Shown: piece after piece, positions 6,952 to 14,861 of the stretch
Layout of the letters: the number at the start of each line of letters is the position of its first letter
Position numbering within the stretch: the stretch's first letter is position 1
DNA from: Bacteroidota bacterium
GTDB lineage: Bacteria > Bacteroidota > Bacteroidia > Sphingobacteriales > Sphingobacteriaceae
NCBI GenBank assembly: GCA_013288685.1
Contig: JABDBM010000027.1
Coordinates: 1 to 45,018, forward strand
DNA: 45,018 nt
Reading direction: 5' to 3'
The notes under the pieces: model-generated
The model's database searches: none
What the model was told of the DNA's origin: nothing
Seen by the model: only the letters and a program-made list of their open reading frames with translations
Translations under genes and position numbers: made by a program

Positions 6952-7159
6952 TTAAAAGATCGTCTCCGGTATACTGAAAATATGGAATATTAAATTTAGC
7001 CAGGATCGCAGGAAAATCCCATTTTTTCATACCGCACATTTCAGCCGCCTGTCCTAAAGATAATTTACCCGCTTCATACAACTTAGCGGCAATTAGTCGG
7101 ACGGTTTCATCGTGCTCTTTTTCAAGCGCATCAGGAACATTAAGTGTCATTGTAGTCAT
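6938..7159 (-). CDS. UPF0175-family antitoxin
   Basis: A 73-aa protein with the full UPF0175 pattern: an N-terminal strand (TMTLNVPD), the central helices RLIAAKLYEAGKLSLGQAAE with an MxKWDF-type segment (CGMKKWDFPAILAKFNIPYF), and the acidic tail DDLLNEF. These are ParD-like or helix-turn-helix antitoxins normally encoded just upstream of a DUF3368 PIN-like ribonuclease. Here the downstream partner is reduced to a short frameshifted remnant overlapping the stop codon, so this is an orphan antitoxin. It may persist as a DNA-binding regulator or as protection against related toxins; this is inference. Confidence 0.85.
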   Translation of the reverse strand: MTTMTLNVPDALEKEHDETVRLIAAKLYEAGKLSLGQAAEMCGMKKWDFPAILAKFNIPYFQYTGDDLLNEFK

Positions 7160-7308
7160 GCTACTTATAATAAATATTTAAAGATACGTATAATCTATGA
7201 AAATTCTACGGTTCAATTAAAAAACGGGTTAGATATTTCAAATCGGCCTTAATTACCAAATAGAGTGGCTAAACGTTTCAGGTCATCTAAAAATTGGTTC
7301 GTGATGTC

Positions 7309-7322
7309 GGCTTTGTGATTTT
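7309..7322 (+). repeat. Direct repeat GGCTTTGTGATTTT, copy 2
   Basis: The second copy of the 14-mer found in the tRNA-Leu terminator at 6183-6196. It marks the possible far end of a short inserted or duplicated stretch. Confidence 0.5.
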
Positions 7323-7417
7323 AGCGCGGTGGTGCGTCCGGGGCCGCAGATTGAATGATTGATTCGATAATCCTAAAGGTGTTTTAAAATGCAAGGCATT
7401 TTCATAATATTTGCTTA

Positions 7418-7849
7418 ATGAAGAAAATCCTGATCCTTTTATTTTTAACCGCCACATTTTACAATGCTATTGCTCAAAAAACGGACGTTGCTGATACAAT
7501 TGTAGTCGGCAATATCGAAAAATGTTGTCCTGGCGGTTTCGAAGCCTTTAATAACTATATTGCAAAATACGTTCGCGCTCCCCCTGATGCCTATGGAGGT
7601 CATAAGGTGGGCACAACTTATATCAGCTTTGTTATTGAACCCGATGGCAATGTAAGCAACGTTGTTACTATGCTTGCAGCCGGTTATGGTATGGACGAAG
7701 AGGCCGCCAGAGTCATCAGTGCCTCAAATCACTGGTTGCCCGTCACAATAGACGATAAGCCAGTGAGAACTCTTTGCAGGGCGGCTGTAGAGTTTTTTGG
7801 TGATTTCCCAATGCATAAGATGTGGGTGAGAGCAAAAGCAATTGACTGA
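7418..7849 (+). CDS. Secreted TonB C-terminal-domain-like protein
   Basis: A 143-aa protein with a signal peptide (MKKILILLFLTATFYNAIAQ). The rest resembles the TonB C-terminal fold: GGFEAFNNYIAKYVRAP, the strand GTTYISFVIEPDGNVSNV, and DEEAARVISASNHWLPVTI followed by a V-x-x-x-V-type last strand. Such stand-alone domains are common in Bacteroidota and are not full energy transducers, because they lack the inner-membrane anchor and proline-rich linker. A periplasmic role is likely, but the partner is unknown. Two adjacent cysteines (KCCPGG) before the domain are unusual. It precedes the protease-like gene in the same direction. Confidence 0.8.
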   Translation: MKKILILLFLTATFYNAIAQKTDVADTIVVGNIEKCCPGGFEAFNNYIAKYVRAPPDAYGGHKVGTTYISFVIEPDGNVSNVVTMLAAGYGMDEEAARVISASNHWLPVTIDDKPVRTLCRAAVEFFGDFPMHKMWVRAKAID

Positions 7850-7931
7850 TATCGGTTATTCACTTTGAATAACTGATTTGAGCGCGAATAATTTTGCTGA
7901 TATTACCCAACAAAAAGATAACTCAAAACCG

Positions 7932-9119
7932 ATGAAATACATAACTCTCCTCCTACTATTTATATCCGCACAAGCAGCCTTTGCTCAATCAAAACTCCCA
8001 ATAATCAAAGCCACCTCAAAAAGTGTATCCGTCCGCGATGGCGGCTATTTTGATAAGGACGCCTGGAATCTTTCGCCCAAAGCCCGGCCCGATGTTTTCA
8101 TCGCCGACAGAACGCACGAAACCAAATGGGTTACTTTTTATACCGACATCGATTCGATAAAAGTGAAAGTAAAGCCCGGAACCCGATTTAACTTCGTCAT
8201 CGTGTTAAACGGGAAAGACTCCTGCTATACGCAAATCGCGAGCGCCATCCCGCCCGAAGACAAAACCGAAAGTACTATCGCCACCAACGATACCATCCCT
8301 TTCACGCTCACATCCTATAACGCCATCGCCATAAAGGCTGTTATCAATAATACCGATACGGTGCTCGTGGATTTCGATACCAGTTCGTTTGGTTTTCGGT
8401 TAATAAAAGATGCTATATTAAAAAAGACAAGGTTACTATCCAATCAGCCCGACGCATTGGCCGGTAAAGTGGCGCCCAATTACAATCATCTCAATAAAAT
8501 ATTTAAACTGCAAGTGGCCGGTTTGGTTTGGAATAATCCAGAAGTGGGCGTTTCCGCGATAACATCCCACGATATGGATGGAAAATTTGGTTACAAACCG
8601 TTCGAAGGTAAAGTAATTGAATTAAATTACGACAAAAACCTGTTGATCATTCACTCCGAACTGCCCGAAGATTTGAATGGTTATAAAAAATCAAAACTCA
8701 TCTTTAAAAGGTCGTACATGTGCGCTAAAGCAACCTTTGACGTTGGAGAAAAAAAATACACCGGCGACTTTTTATTCGACAGCGGATCGGACCAGGCAAT
8801 TATAGTAGACAGCGCCTGGGCCGCAAAACATAACTTTTCAAAAGATTTAAAACTGATAAAATCCTCCATAGTTCGCGATGCGCGCGGCGTAAAATACGAA
8901 ACGAGGGTAGTGCTGGCCCCATCGTTAACAATAAGCGGTTTTCAGCTTAACAATATCCCGACGCTGATATTAGGAGGCAGAAACCCGGTAGATTTTGAAG
9001 TGAATTATTTGGGCAACGCTTTTTTAAAACACTTTAATATGATACTCGATTTAAAAAATGATAACCTATACCTGAAACCTAATAAACTGATGGATTTAAA
9101 ATTCAAGCAGGATTCGTAG
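7932..9119 (+). CDS. Secreted aspartic-protease-like (retropepsin/pepsin fold) protein
   Basis: A 395-aa product when started at the ATG at 7932, which gives a clean signal peptide (MKYITLLLLFISAQAAFAQ). An upstream TTG at 7878 would place 18 polar residues before it and is rejected. Two half-domains each carry an aspartate motif: FDTSSFGF with D149 and FDSGSDQAI with D283. Each is followed by a beta-rich lobe, and the lobes end DGKFGYKPFEGKVIEL and NYLGNAFLKHFNMILDL. This two-lobed pattern is found in Bacteroidota aspartyl-protease-family proteins. The first motif is D-T-S rather than D-T/S-G, so activity is uncertain. The N-terminal 120 residues look like a separate beta domain. Confidence 0.82.
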   Translation: MKYITLLLLFISAQAAFAQSKLPIIKATSKSVSVRDGGYFDKDAWNLSPKARPDVFIADRTHETKWVTFYTDIDSIKVKVKPGTRFNFVIVLNGKDSCYTQIASAIPPEDKTESTIATNDTIPFTLTSYNAIAIKAVINNTDTVLVDFDTSSFGFRLIKDAILKKTRLLSNQPDALAGKVAPNYNHLNKIFKLQVAGLVWNNPEVGVSAITSHDMDGKFGYKPFEGKVIELNYDKNLLIIHSELPEDLNGYKKSKLIFKRSYMCAKATFDVGEKKYTGDFLFDSGSDQAIIVDSAWAAKHNFSKDLKLIKSSIVRDARGVKYETRVVLAPSLTISGFQLNNIPTLILGGRNPVDFEVNYLGNAFLKHFNMILDLKNDNLYLKPNKLMDLKFKQDS

Positions 9120-9333
9120 AATTGAGAATTATCAAAGCAGCTATGGTGATTGGTTTCATTGATATTTTATTTTTCATTATTCGACAAGGCTTTTTATAAC
9201 ATCAGGGGTGGGTGTTATTTAGATAAAAGCAAAATACTAACAATATTAGCTTTTGCAACAAAAATAAATTAATTGGCATTAAATCAACCTCCATTTTTTT
9301 TACTATAATTACCCCATACTTATTTTTTATCAC

Positions 9334-9945
9334 ATGATCGTTTACGGTACTAAATCCACACTTCTTAAATCCGAATATATTGCAGGTCAATGTCCCAATT
9401 GCAACAGCAATAATTCAATACAAATGAATGTTTTTCAGCGCTATGCCCATATTTTTTGGATACCATTTTTCCCGCTCGCAAAAACAGGGGTTTCCCGGTG
9501 TGATAATTGCCAACAGGTGCTTAACCTTAAGCAGATGCCTGCGATGGTAAAGTTGGGATATGATAACCTCAAAATCCAAACAAAAACTCCCTGGTGGCAT
9601 TTTTCGGGTATTTTCTTAATAGCATTAATTGCCGGTGCGGTAACCATTTCACAAAAACAAAAGGCCGAAAAGGTAAGCAAACTGGTGCTATCGCCTAAAA
9701 AGGATGATATTTTTGAAGTAAAAGTAAAAGAAGATGTATACACCGCATACAAGGTAGCAAAAGTGGAAGGGGACACGGTCTATTTTTTCGCAAATAAATT
9801 GCAAACCAATCGCCAGGACGGATTGAGTGACCTGGTTGATAAAGGCCCCGGTGGCTTTGCTACCGACTCAATTTATCCACTATCGAAATCGACTCTCTTA
9901 GAGATGAACAAAAAAGAAGAAATAATCGATATTGACCGGAACTAA
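9334..9945 (+). CDS. Zinc-ribbon membrane protein, first tandem copy
   Basis: A 203-aa protein. Two CxxC knuckles (CPNC at about 20-23 and CDNC at about 56-59) form a zinc ribbon of the kind that opens many small bacterial membrane proteins. The single hydrophobic segment (HFSGIFLIALIAGAVTI, about 89-105) anchors it, and the C-terminal part (DDIFEVKVKEDVYTAYKVAK, VEGDTVYFFANK) would be a beta domain. I do not recognise a function. The gene at 10027 is a close paralogue, so this is a tandem duplication. The N-terminal ribbon would be cytoplasmic if the positive-inside rule holds. Confidence 0.8.
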   Translation: MIVYGTKSTLLKSEYIAGQCPNCNSNNSIQMNVFQRYAHIFWIPFFPLAKTGVSRCDNCQQVLNLKQMPAMVKLGYDNLKIQTKTPWWHFSGIFLIALIAGAVTISQKQKAEKVSKLVLSPKKDDIFEVKVKEDVYTAYKVAKVEGDTVYFFANKLQTNRQDGLSDLVDKGPGGFATDSIYPLSKSTLLEMNKKEEIIDIDRN

Positions 9946-10026
9946 AAATAAATGTTTTACTTCGGCTTGTAAGTATCCACTGATTTCACTGAAACGCAGG
10001 TATATAATTACGCAATTTTTTATTAA

Positions 10027-10635
10027 ATGGTTATCGGCACCAAATCAACGCTTCTTAAATCCGAATATATTGCGGGCCAGTGTCCTAATTGTCACAGCAA
10101 TTATTCTGTGCAAATGAACGTTTTTCAGCGCTACGTGCATGTTTGCTGGATACCTTTTTTCCGGTTCGAAAAAACCGGGGTCTCGCGGTGCGACAACTGC
10201 CACCAGGTATTGGAGCTTTATCGGATGCCGGAATCGCTGAAGTTAAGCTATGAGCGTCTGAAAGTTCAAACCAGAGGACCATTGTGGCACTTCAGCGGCC
10301 TCGTCCTGGCGCTTTTGTGCGTTGTTGCCCTTATCATTACGGAAAAACAAAAGATAGAAAAAGTGAGCAAACTGGTGCAGTCACCCCAAAAAGACGACAT
10401 TTTTGAAGTTAAAATAAAAGACGACCAGTACACCTTATATAAGGTGGCAAAAGTTAAAGGCGACACGGTATACTTTTTCGCGAATAAATTACAAACCGAT
10501 CAAGAGGAAGGATTGAGTCAACTGCTTGATAAAGGTCCCCAGGGATTTGCTACTGACTCAATTTATGGCCTATCTAAATCGGCACTCATTAAAATGGATA
10601 AAAAGGATGAGATAATTGATATTGACCGGAAGTAA
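10027..10635 (+). CDS. Zinc-ribbon membrane protein, second tandem copy
   Basis: A 202-aa paralogue of the preceding gene, with the same CPNC/CDNC ribbon, one membrane segment (LALLCVVALII), and the same C-terminal ending IIDIDRK. The identical start KSTLLKSEYIAGQCPNC shows a recent duplication, while the middle has diverged (HVCWIPFFRFEKTGVSRCDN against HIFWIPFFPLAKTGVSRCDN). The two genes are separated by only 81 bp, so they are probably co-transcribed. Function is unknown. Confidence 0.8.
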   Translation: MVIGTKSTLLKSEYIAGQCPNCHSNYSVQMNVFQRYVHVCWIPFFRFEKTGVSRCDNCHQVLELYRMPESLKLSYERLKVQTRGPLWHFSGLVLALLCVVALIITEKQKIEKVSKLVQSPQKDDIFEVKIKDDQYTLYKVAKVKGDTVYFFANKLQTDQEEGLSQLLDKGPQGFATDSIYGLSKSALIKMDKKDEIIDIDRK

Positions 10636-10707
10636 ACCATCGTCAGAACCATGATTTTTCACTTATTATTTGTTTTAACAGGCGTTCAGGAGGGCTGCGT
10701 CGTTCTC

Positions 10708-10813
10708 AGGATTTAAGGATTACAGGATTTGCAAGTAAATCACTGTAATCATTCGCTAATCGGTGAAATCCCCCCAAATAAATCCGAAATCGAAATTCCC
10801 AAATCCGAAATCA
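10708..10813. repeat. Clustered AATCC/GGATT repeats at the end of the LutA-like gene
   Basis: GGATTTAAGGATTACAGGATT is mirrored by AATCACTGTAATC. It is followed by direct copies of AAATCCGAAATC, one at about 10779-10790 and one at about 10801-10812, around a GAAATTCCC unit. The last copy includes the stop codon of the LutA-like gene. Confidence 0.55.
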
Positions 10814-11536
10814 CCCACCCCATCCCATCACCAGCACATCAGCCAAATGGTACGTTTTTAAAGGAATAGCATTTTTATCAATATAGCTTTGAATATGCAT
10901 CAGGCACGATGCATCTGTCGAGATGATATAATCGGCATCAGCCGCAATGGCGTTATCTACTTTTTGCTGGGCCATGGCAGTTGATATCCCATCAAATTTA
11001 ACGGCAAAGGTTCCGCCGAAACCGCAGCAGGTTTCGTTATCTTTCATTTCAATTAGTTCCAATCCCAGCACGTTTGAAAGCAACTGGCGGGGCTCATCTT
11101 TAATATGGCATTCGCGCAAACCAGCGCAGCTATCGTGATAAACGGCTTTGCCATCCAGTTCGGCGCCAAAGTTGTCAAATTGCAGTACGTTAATCAGGAA
11201 ATCCGACAGTTCATAGATATTGCTCTGGATGTTGCGGCATTTATTGTGGACGGCAGTATTGGTAAACAAATCGTTATAATAATTTTTCACCATGCCGGTG
11301 CAGGATGCGGAAGGGCTCACAATCACCGTATCCGATGGAAAATCATTCAAAAACTTGCTACCGACAGCTTTGGCATCATCCCAAAACCCGGCATTAAAAG
11401 CCGGCTGACCGCAGCAGGTTTGTTCGGGGTTATAATGCACTTTACAGCCTGCTTTTTCGAGCAGTTTTACGGTATTAAAAGCAGTATCGGGAAACAGCTG
11501 ATCGATAAAACAGGGAATAAAAAGCTCTATATTCAT
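10811..11536 (-). CDS. lutA: LutA/YkgE-like (Fe-S)-binding protein
   Basis: A 241-aa protein from the ATG at 11536. The longer frame from 11590 would overlap the upstream gene and adds a non-conserved basic stretch, so it is rejected. Two CCG motifs (TCCGQPAFNAG at 40-50 and TCCGFGGTFAVK at 169-180) define the cysteine-rich CCG domain family of heterodisulfide-reductase-type proteins. LutA normally acts with LutB and LutC to oxidise L-lactate to pyruvate, and YkgE is the enterobacterial homologue. Neither lutB nor lutC is adjacent here. The gene starts 10 bp after a UMF1-family transporter gene, so the two probably form one transcription unit. The symbol is tentative. Confidence 0.8.
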   Translation of the reverse strand: MNIELFIPCFIDQLFPDTAFNTVKLLEKAGCKVHYNPEQTCCGQPAFNAGFWDDAKAVGSKFLNDFPSDTVIVSPSASCTGMVKNYYNDLFTNTAVHNKCRNIQSNIYELSDFLINVLQFDNFGAELDGKAVYHDSCAGLRECHIKDEPRQLLSNVLGLELIEMKDNETCCGFGGTFAVKFDGISTAMAQQKVDNAIAADADYIISTDASCLMHIQSYIDKNAIPLKTYHLADVLVMGWGG

Positions 11537-11546
11537 TCGCAGATAG

Positions 11547-12869
11547 TTAGACGGCGCTAAGTTCCGAAATTTTGCGGCTTTTTTTCTCATAAGCCAGCAA
11601 TGAAATTAATATAATTAGCCCTGCAATAAAATAAGTGCATAAAACCAGTGCCGAATTCCGCATGCTATTAGTTAAATCGTCCACCAGGCCAAAACTGAAC
11701 ATCCCTCCTACTATCGCCAATTTTTCGGTCACATCGTAAAAACTAAAAAACGATGCCGAATCAGGAATGTCCTGCGGAATCAATTGCGAGTAGGTAGAAC
11801 GCGAAAGAGATTGTATCCCACCCATCACCAAACCAACTATTACGGCGATGATATAAAATTCGGTAGAAGTTGTTGTAAAGTAAGCCGCTATGCAAACCAA
11901 TATCCAAATGGTTACTACATAAGCCAAAATCTTAATATTGCCGTACTTCATCGCTAACCTCGACATCAGCGTGGCGCCGCCTATAGCCACCAGTTGAATA
12001 ATCAATATAATCTGGATCAGGTCGGTTTTTTCCATTTTCAGTTCCTTTGCGCCAAAACTGGTAGCCACCAGCATAATGGTTTGCACCCCCATGGAGTAAA
12101 AGAAGAATGCAGGCAGGTAACGTTTTAAAACCGGCATATTTTTTACCTGTTGCCAAACTTTACCTAACGCTATAAAACCACCACGGATAATGTCATGCGT
12201 ATGACTCTGCGCATTTGGGCTCCCTTTTGGCAATACAAAAAATGGAATGTAGGCAAAACATATCCACCAAATACCCACCAGTAAAAACGATAACCGTGCA
12301 GGGAAACTCTTATCAACAATACCAAACCATTCAGGTTTTAACACAAACAAAAAACAAATGAGTTGCAGCAATACGCTGCCGATATAGCCGTAGGTAAAGC
12401 CCTTGGCGCTTACCTTGTCCTGCATATCGGGAGTAGCAATTTCGGGCAGATACGAGTTGTAAAACACAAAGCCGCCGCTATAGCCTATCGCCGCAAGGCC
12501 AAAAAATATCATACTGGTTTCAAGCGTATCTATTTTAAAAAAGTACAGTGCACAGCAGGATATGGCTCCCAGCCAGGTAAAAAACTGCATAAATATTTTC
12601 TTATTGCCCCGATAGTCGGCAATAGAAGTAAGAATAGGCAGCAACAGGGCTATAATTAAATAGGCAGCAGCTAATGTATAGTCGGATAAAGCCGTATTTA
12701 CAAAGCTTTTGCCGAAGAACATAACATGATTGTTAGTCTTGTCGTTATTGGTAATAGCCACATAATAAGCCGGAAAAATAGTAGATGTAATGACCAGGTT
12801 ATACGCCGAGTTTGCCCAATCGAACATGGCCCATGCTCTTATGGTTTTTTTGTTGTTTTTAGTTTCCAT
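11547..12869 (-). CDS. UMF1/Atg22-family MFS transporter
   Basis: A 440-aa integral membrane protein with many hydrophobic segments. The start RAWAMFDWANSAYNLVITST is the hallmark of the UMF1 (Vacuole effluxer/Atg22-like) family of major facilitator proteins. SIADYRGNKK and GFVFYNSYLPEIA are also typical. These proteins export small molecules, in fungi amino acids; the bacterial substrates are mostly unknown. The gene lies directly upstream of the LutA-like gene with 10 bp between them, and the pairing hints at transport linked to organic-acid metabolism, although this is only a contextual guess. The Asp in FDWANSAYN and the charged LADYRG-like loop are conserved features. Confidence 0.88.
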   Translation of the reverse strand: METKNNKKTIRAWAMFDWANSAYNLVITSTIFPAYYVAITNNDKTNNHVMFFGKSFVNTALSDYTLAAAYLIIALLLPILTSIADYRGNKKIFMQFFTWLGAISCCALYFFKIDTLETSMIFFGLAAIGYSGGFVFYNSYLPEIATPDMQDKVSAKGFTYGYIGSVLLQLICFLFVLKPEWFGIVDKSFPARLSFLLVGIWWICFAYIPFFVLPKGSPNAQSHTHDIIRGGFIALGKVWQQVKNMPVLKRYLPAFFFYSMGVQTIMLVATSFGAKELKMEKTDLIQIILIIQLVAIGGATLMSRLAMKYGNIKILAYVVTIWILVCIAAYFTTTSTEFYIIAVIVGLVMGGIQSLSRSTYSQLIPQDIPDSASFFSFYDVTEKLAIVGGMFSFGLVDDLTNSMRNSALVLCTYFIAGLIILISLLAYEKKSRKISELSAV

Positions 12870-12921
12870 TGCACGCTAAAAGTATATAATTTTTGGTGGA
12901 TGCAAAAATCACTGCTCATAT

Positions 12922-12929
12922 TATATTTG
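12922..12929 (+). promoter_or_regulatory. -7-like box (TATATTTG) upstream of the membrane sensor
   Basis: TATATTTG fits TAnnTTTG in the divergent gap between the transporter and the sensor gene. The nearest TTTG upstream (12892-12895) is 26 bp away, longer than the usual spacing, so the match is incomplete. Confidence 0.3.
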
Positions 12930-13000
12930 GCGTAATTAAGGGCGATAACTTTTATGTGTGACAACACGTAAAACGTCAAAAATAAATAGCATAAAGAAAA

Positions 13001-13873
13001 TTGGCGAGCAATGAATTTATAGGATATGAAGACCAAACGGTCGCTTTCCGTTTTGAAGTAAAGAAAAGGTCTGACAGGTTAATGAATTATTTTCTCCCCG
13101 GCTTCTTTTTAACCGGGTTGGCATTGGCCTTTTTTTATGATACATGGCTCATTGCCTTCAGCGTTGGCAGTATTTTATTGCTGGCCTATTATTCGGTAAA
13201 GATAGCCCTGCCCAATTCTTCTCTATATCAATATGTGTTAAGCACGGTAATAGGCATTTTTATGGCCCAGTTTATTTACCAGATGCACGGGCTTTTCGAA
13301 ATGCACTTTTTTGCCTTTATCGGCAGCGCCATACTTATTACCTATCAAAAATGGAAACTCCAGATACCGATATTAATTGTGGTCGTTATCCACCACGGCC
13401 TGTTAGGATATCTGCAAAACATGGGCATTTCAAAAGTCTATTTCACACAATTGGATTATTTTAACCTGCAAACTTTTATCATTCACGTTTTGCTGGCCGC
13501 TTTGATATTTTTTATATGCGGTTTGTGGGCCTATCAATTAAAGAAATATAGCGAAATGTATATTCATCAAACCCTGCAAATGGCCGAGCTGCTAAAAGAA
13601 GCTGAACTTTCTGTACACCGCAAAAGAAGCGCAGACGCGCTTGAAGAACAGAACAAAAAGCTCAAAGAGATATCATGGATGCAATCTCACGTAATCAGGG
13701 TCCCATTGGCCAGGATAATCGGGCTTATTCCGCTTATTAATGATGTGAAGGAAGATAGGGCCGAAAGGGAAAAGATGCTGGGCTTTCTTTTATCATCGGC
13801 AAATGAGCTGGACGAGGTTATTAACGATATTACAGATAAAACGAAAGTGGTTGATTTGGAACAATTCAATTAA
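13001..13873 (+). CDS. Membrane sensor with phospho-acceptor helices but no kinase ATP domain
   Basis: A 290-aa protein from a TTG start. The only later in-frame ATG, at 13082, would begin at the first membrane helix and lose a 27-residue basic segment, so TTG is preferred with some doubt. Several membrane helices span about residues 30-180 and include QMHGLFEMHFFAFIGSAIL and IHHGLLGYLQNMG, a pattern shared with the sensory membrane modules of chemoreceptors. A coiled coil (about 180-222) follows. The H-box SHVIRVPLARIIGL has H230, where histidine kinases have SHELRTP, and the second helix runs to 285. The protein then stops, with no N, G1 or G2 box. It overlaps the stop of the convergent gene by 8 bp. 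It could act as a phosphotransfer partner or a dominant modulator; this is inference. Confidence 0.7.
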   Translation: MASNEFIGYEDQTVAFRFEVKKRSDRLMNYFLPGFFLTGLALAFFYDTWLIAFSVGSILLLAYYSVKIALPNSSLYQYVLSTVIGIFMAQFIYQMHGLFEMHFFAFIGSAILITYQKWKLQIPILIVVVIHHGLLGYLQNMGISKVYFTQLDYFNLQTFIIHVLLAALIFFICGLWAYQLKKYSEMYIHQTLQMAELLKEAELSVHRKRSADALEEQNKKLKEISWMQSHVIRVPLARIIGLIPLINDVKEDRAEREKMLGFLLSSANELDEVINDITDKTKVVDLEQFN

Positions 13874-14852
13874 ACTTCACCACCTCAAAATTTGTCGCGG
13901 TAACACCACCAAGCTTTTGCAATTCATCATTGTCCCAGCGCTCATCAGGCGCGCCGCTGATGTACATATTGCTGCCAATATCTGCCAGTATCAACCCGTA
14001 TTTTTTTAAGGCAGTAAGTATCACCTGTAAATGCGGCGGATAACCGCTAATGTCAAAATTAGCCTTTAACCTTATTTTTGCACCAAACGGCAGCGAATAC
14101 TGCCCGCCCTTACTGTTTACGCTATGCCTGGCCGGCGATATATAAGCAGGTTTTACATTTGATGAATTAAGCGTAAAACGAATGGCATGGTTAATAACCC
14201 CTTTTGCCATTTCATTATAACGAACCAGGCCCGGAAAAATTGGCAAACCCGCCGCATCGGCCGATGTAAACCCTGCTGTACGTAATTGGTTGGATGCTAA
14301 ATTAAAAATAGCGCCGCTTGAGGCTTCCCAGTTACCATTATTAATACTGGCATTGTAAAGTTCGTACAGCATTTTATTATCCTTATCAATCACCAGCACA
14401 TGCGAATCGCCTTGTCCGTTACCTTCTATGGGCGCATTTAATGGGATTGGGTATGGTCCGGCATCGCTTTCGCTTCCATAATTCCCATCGTAAGCATTAG
14501 CGCGAAATGTTACGTTAACCTTGGCCTGACTGCCGCATACCACATCAAATGGAATCCCAATGGGCACGCCATCGTATAAACCGCTCCCGAAATCGGCCTT
14601 TAAATGCGACGCACTTATTTGTGCAATAATTTGATTGCTGTAAGGATCAATGGCCGCCTTCGAAATATCCTGGTTCCAGGAATTATCAGCCGGGAAAATA
14701 GCCATACTTTCAACGTCTGATAGTTGCGCATTACAGGTGCCTCCTGGCGTTTTGCCGCCTGTTCCTGATGTATTGCTACTTTTTTTGCTGCAGGCTGTCA
14801 GCAGTATAACAAACATCGCCATTATAGTGAAAAATGATCTTCTCATAGCCAT
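13866..14852 (-). CDS. Lipoprotein of unknown function, 328 aa
   Basis: The N-terminus MAMRRSFFTIMAMFVILLTA-C is a lipoprotein signal with C21 as the lipidated residue. The third codon is also ATG and could be the start. The mature protein has a Ser/Gly-rich linker followed by an uncharacterised domain. Conserved-looking segments include FPADNSWNQDIS, GSGLYDGVPIGIPFDVV, GDSHVLVIDKDNKMLYELYN and NHAIRFTL. I know similar unassigned secreted proteins from soil bacteria. The repeated H and D residues around GDSHVLVID and INHAIRF could be an active site but nothing proves it. Its stop overlaps the convergent sensor gene. Confidence 0.75.
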   Translation of the reverse strand: MAMRRSFFTIMAMFVILLTACSKKSSNTSGTGGKTPGGTCNAQLSDVESMAIFPADNSWNQDISKAAIDPYSNQIIAQISASHLKADFGSGLYDGVPIGIPFDVVCGSQAKVNVTFRANAYDGNYGSESDAGPYPIPLNAPIEGNGQGDSHVLVIDKDNKMLYELYNASINNGNWEASSGAIFNLASNQLRTAGFTSADAAGLPIFPGLVRYNEMAKGVINHAIRFTLNSSNVKPAYISPARHSVNSKGGQYSLPFGAKIRLKANFDISGYPPHLQVILTALKKYGLILADIGSNMYISGAPDERWDNDELQKLGGVTATNFEVVKFN

Positions 14853-14861
14853 AATACAATA

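Noticed and set aside
12839..13036. Open frame of 65 codons across the divergent gap between the transporter and sensor genes
   Set aside because: It overlaps the starts of both neighbouring genes and covers the probable promoter region. The peptide looks random.
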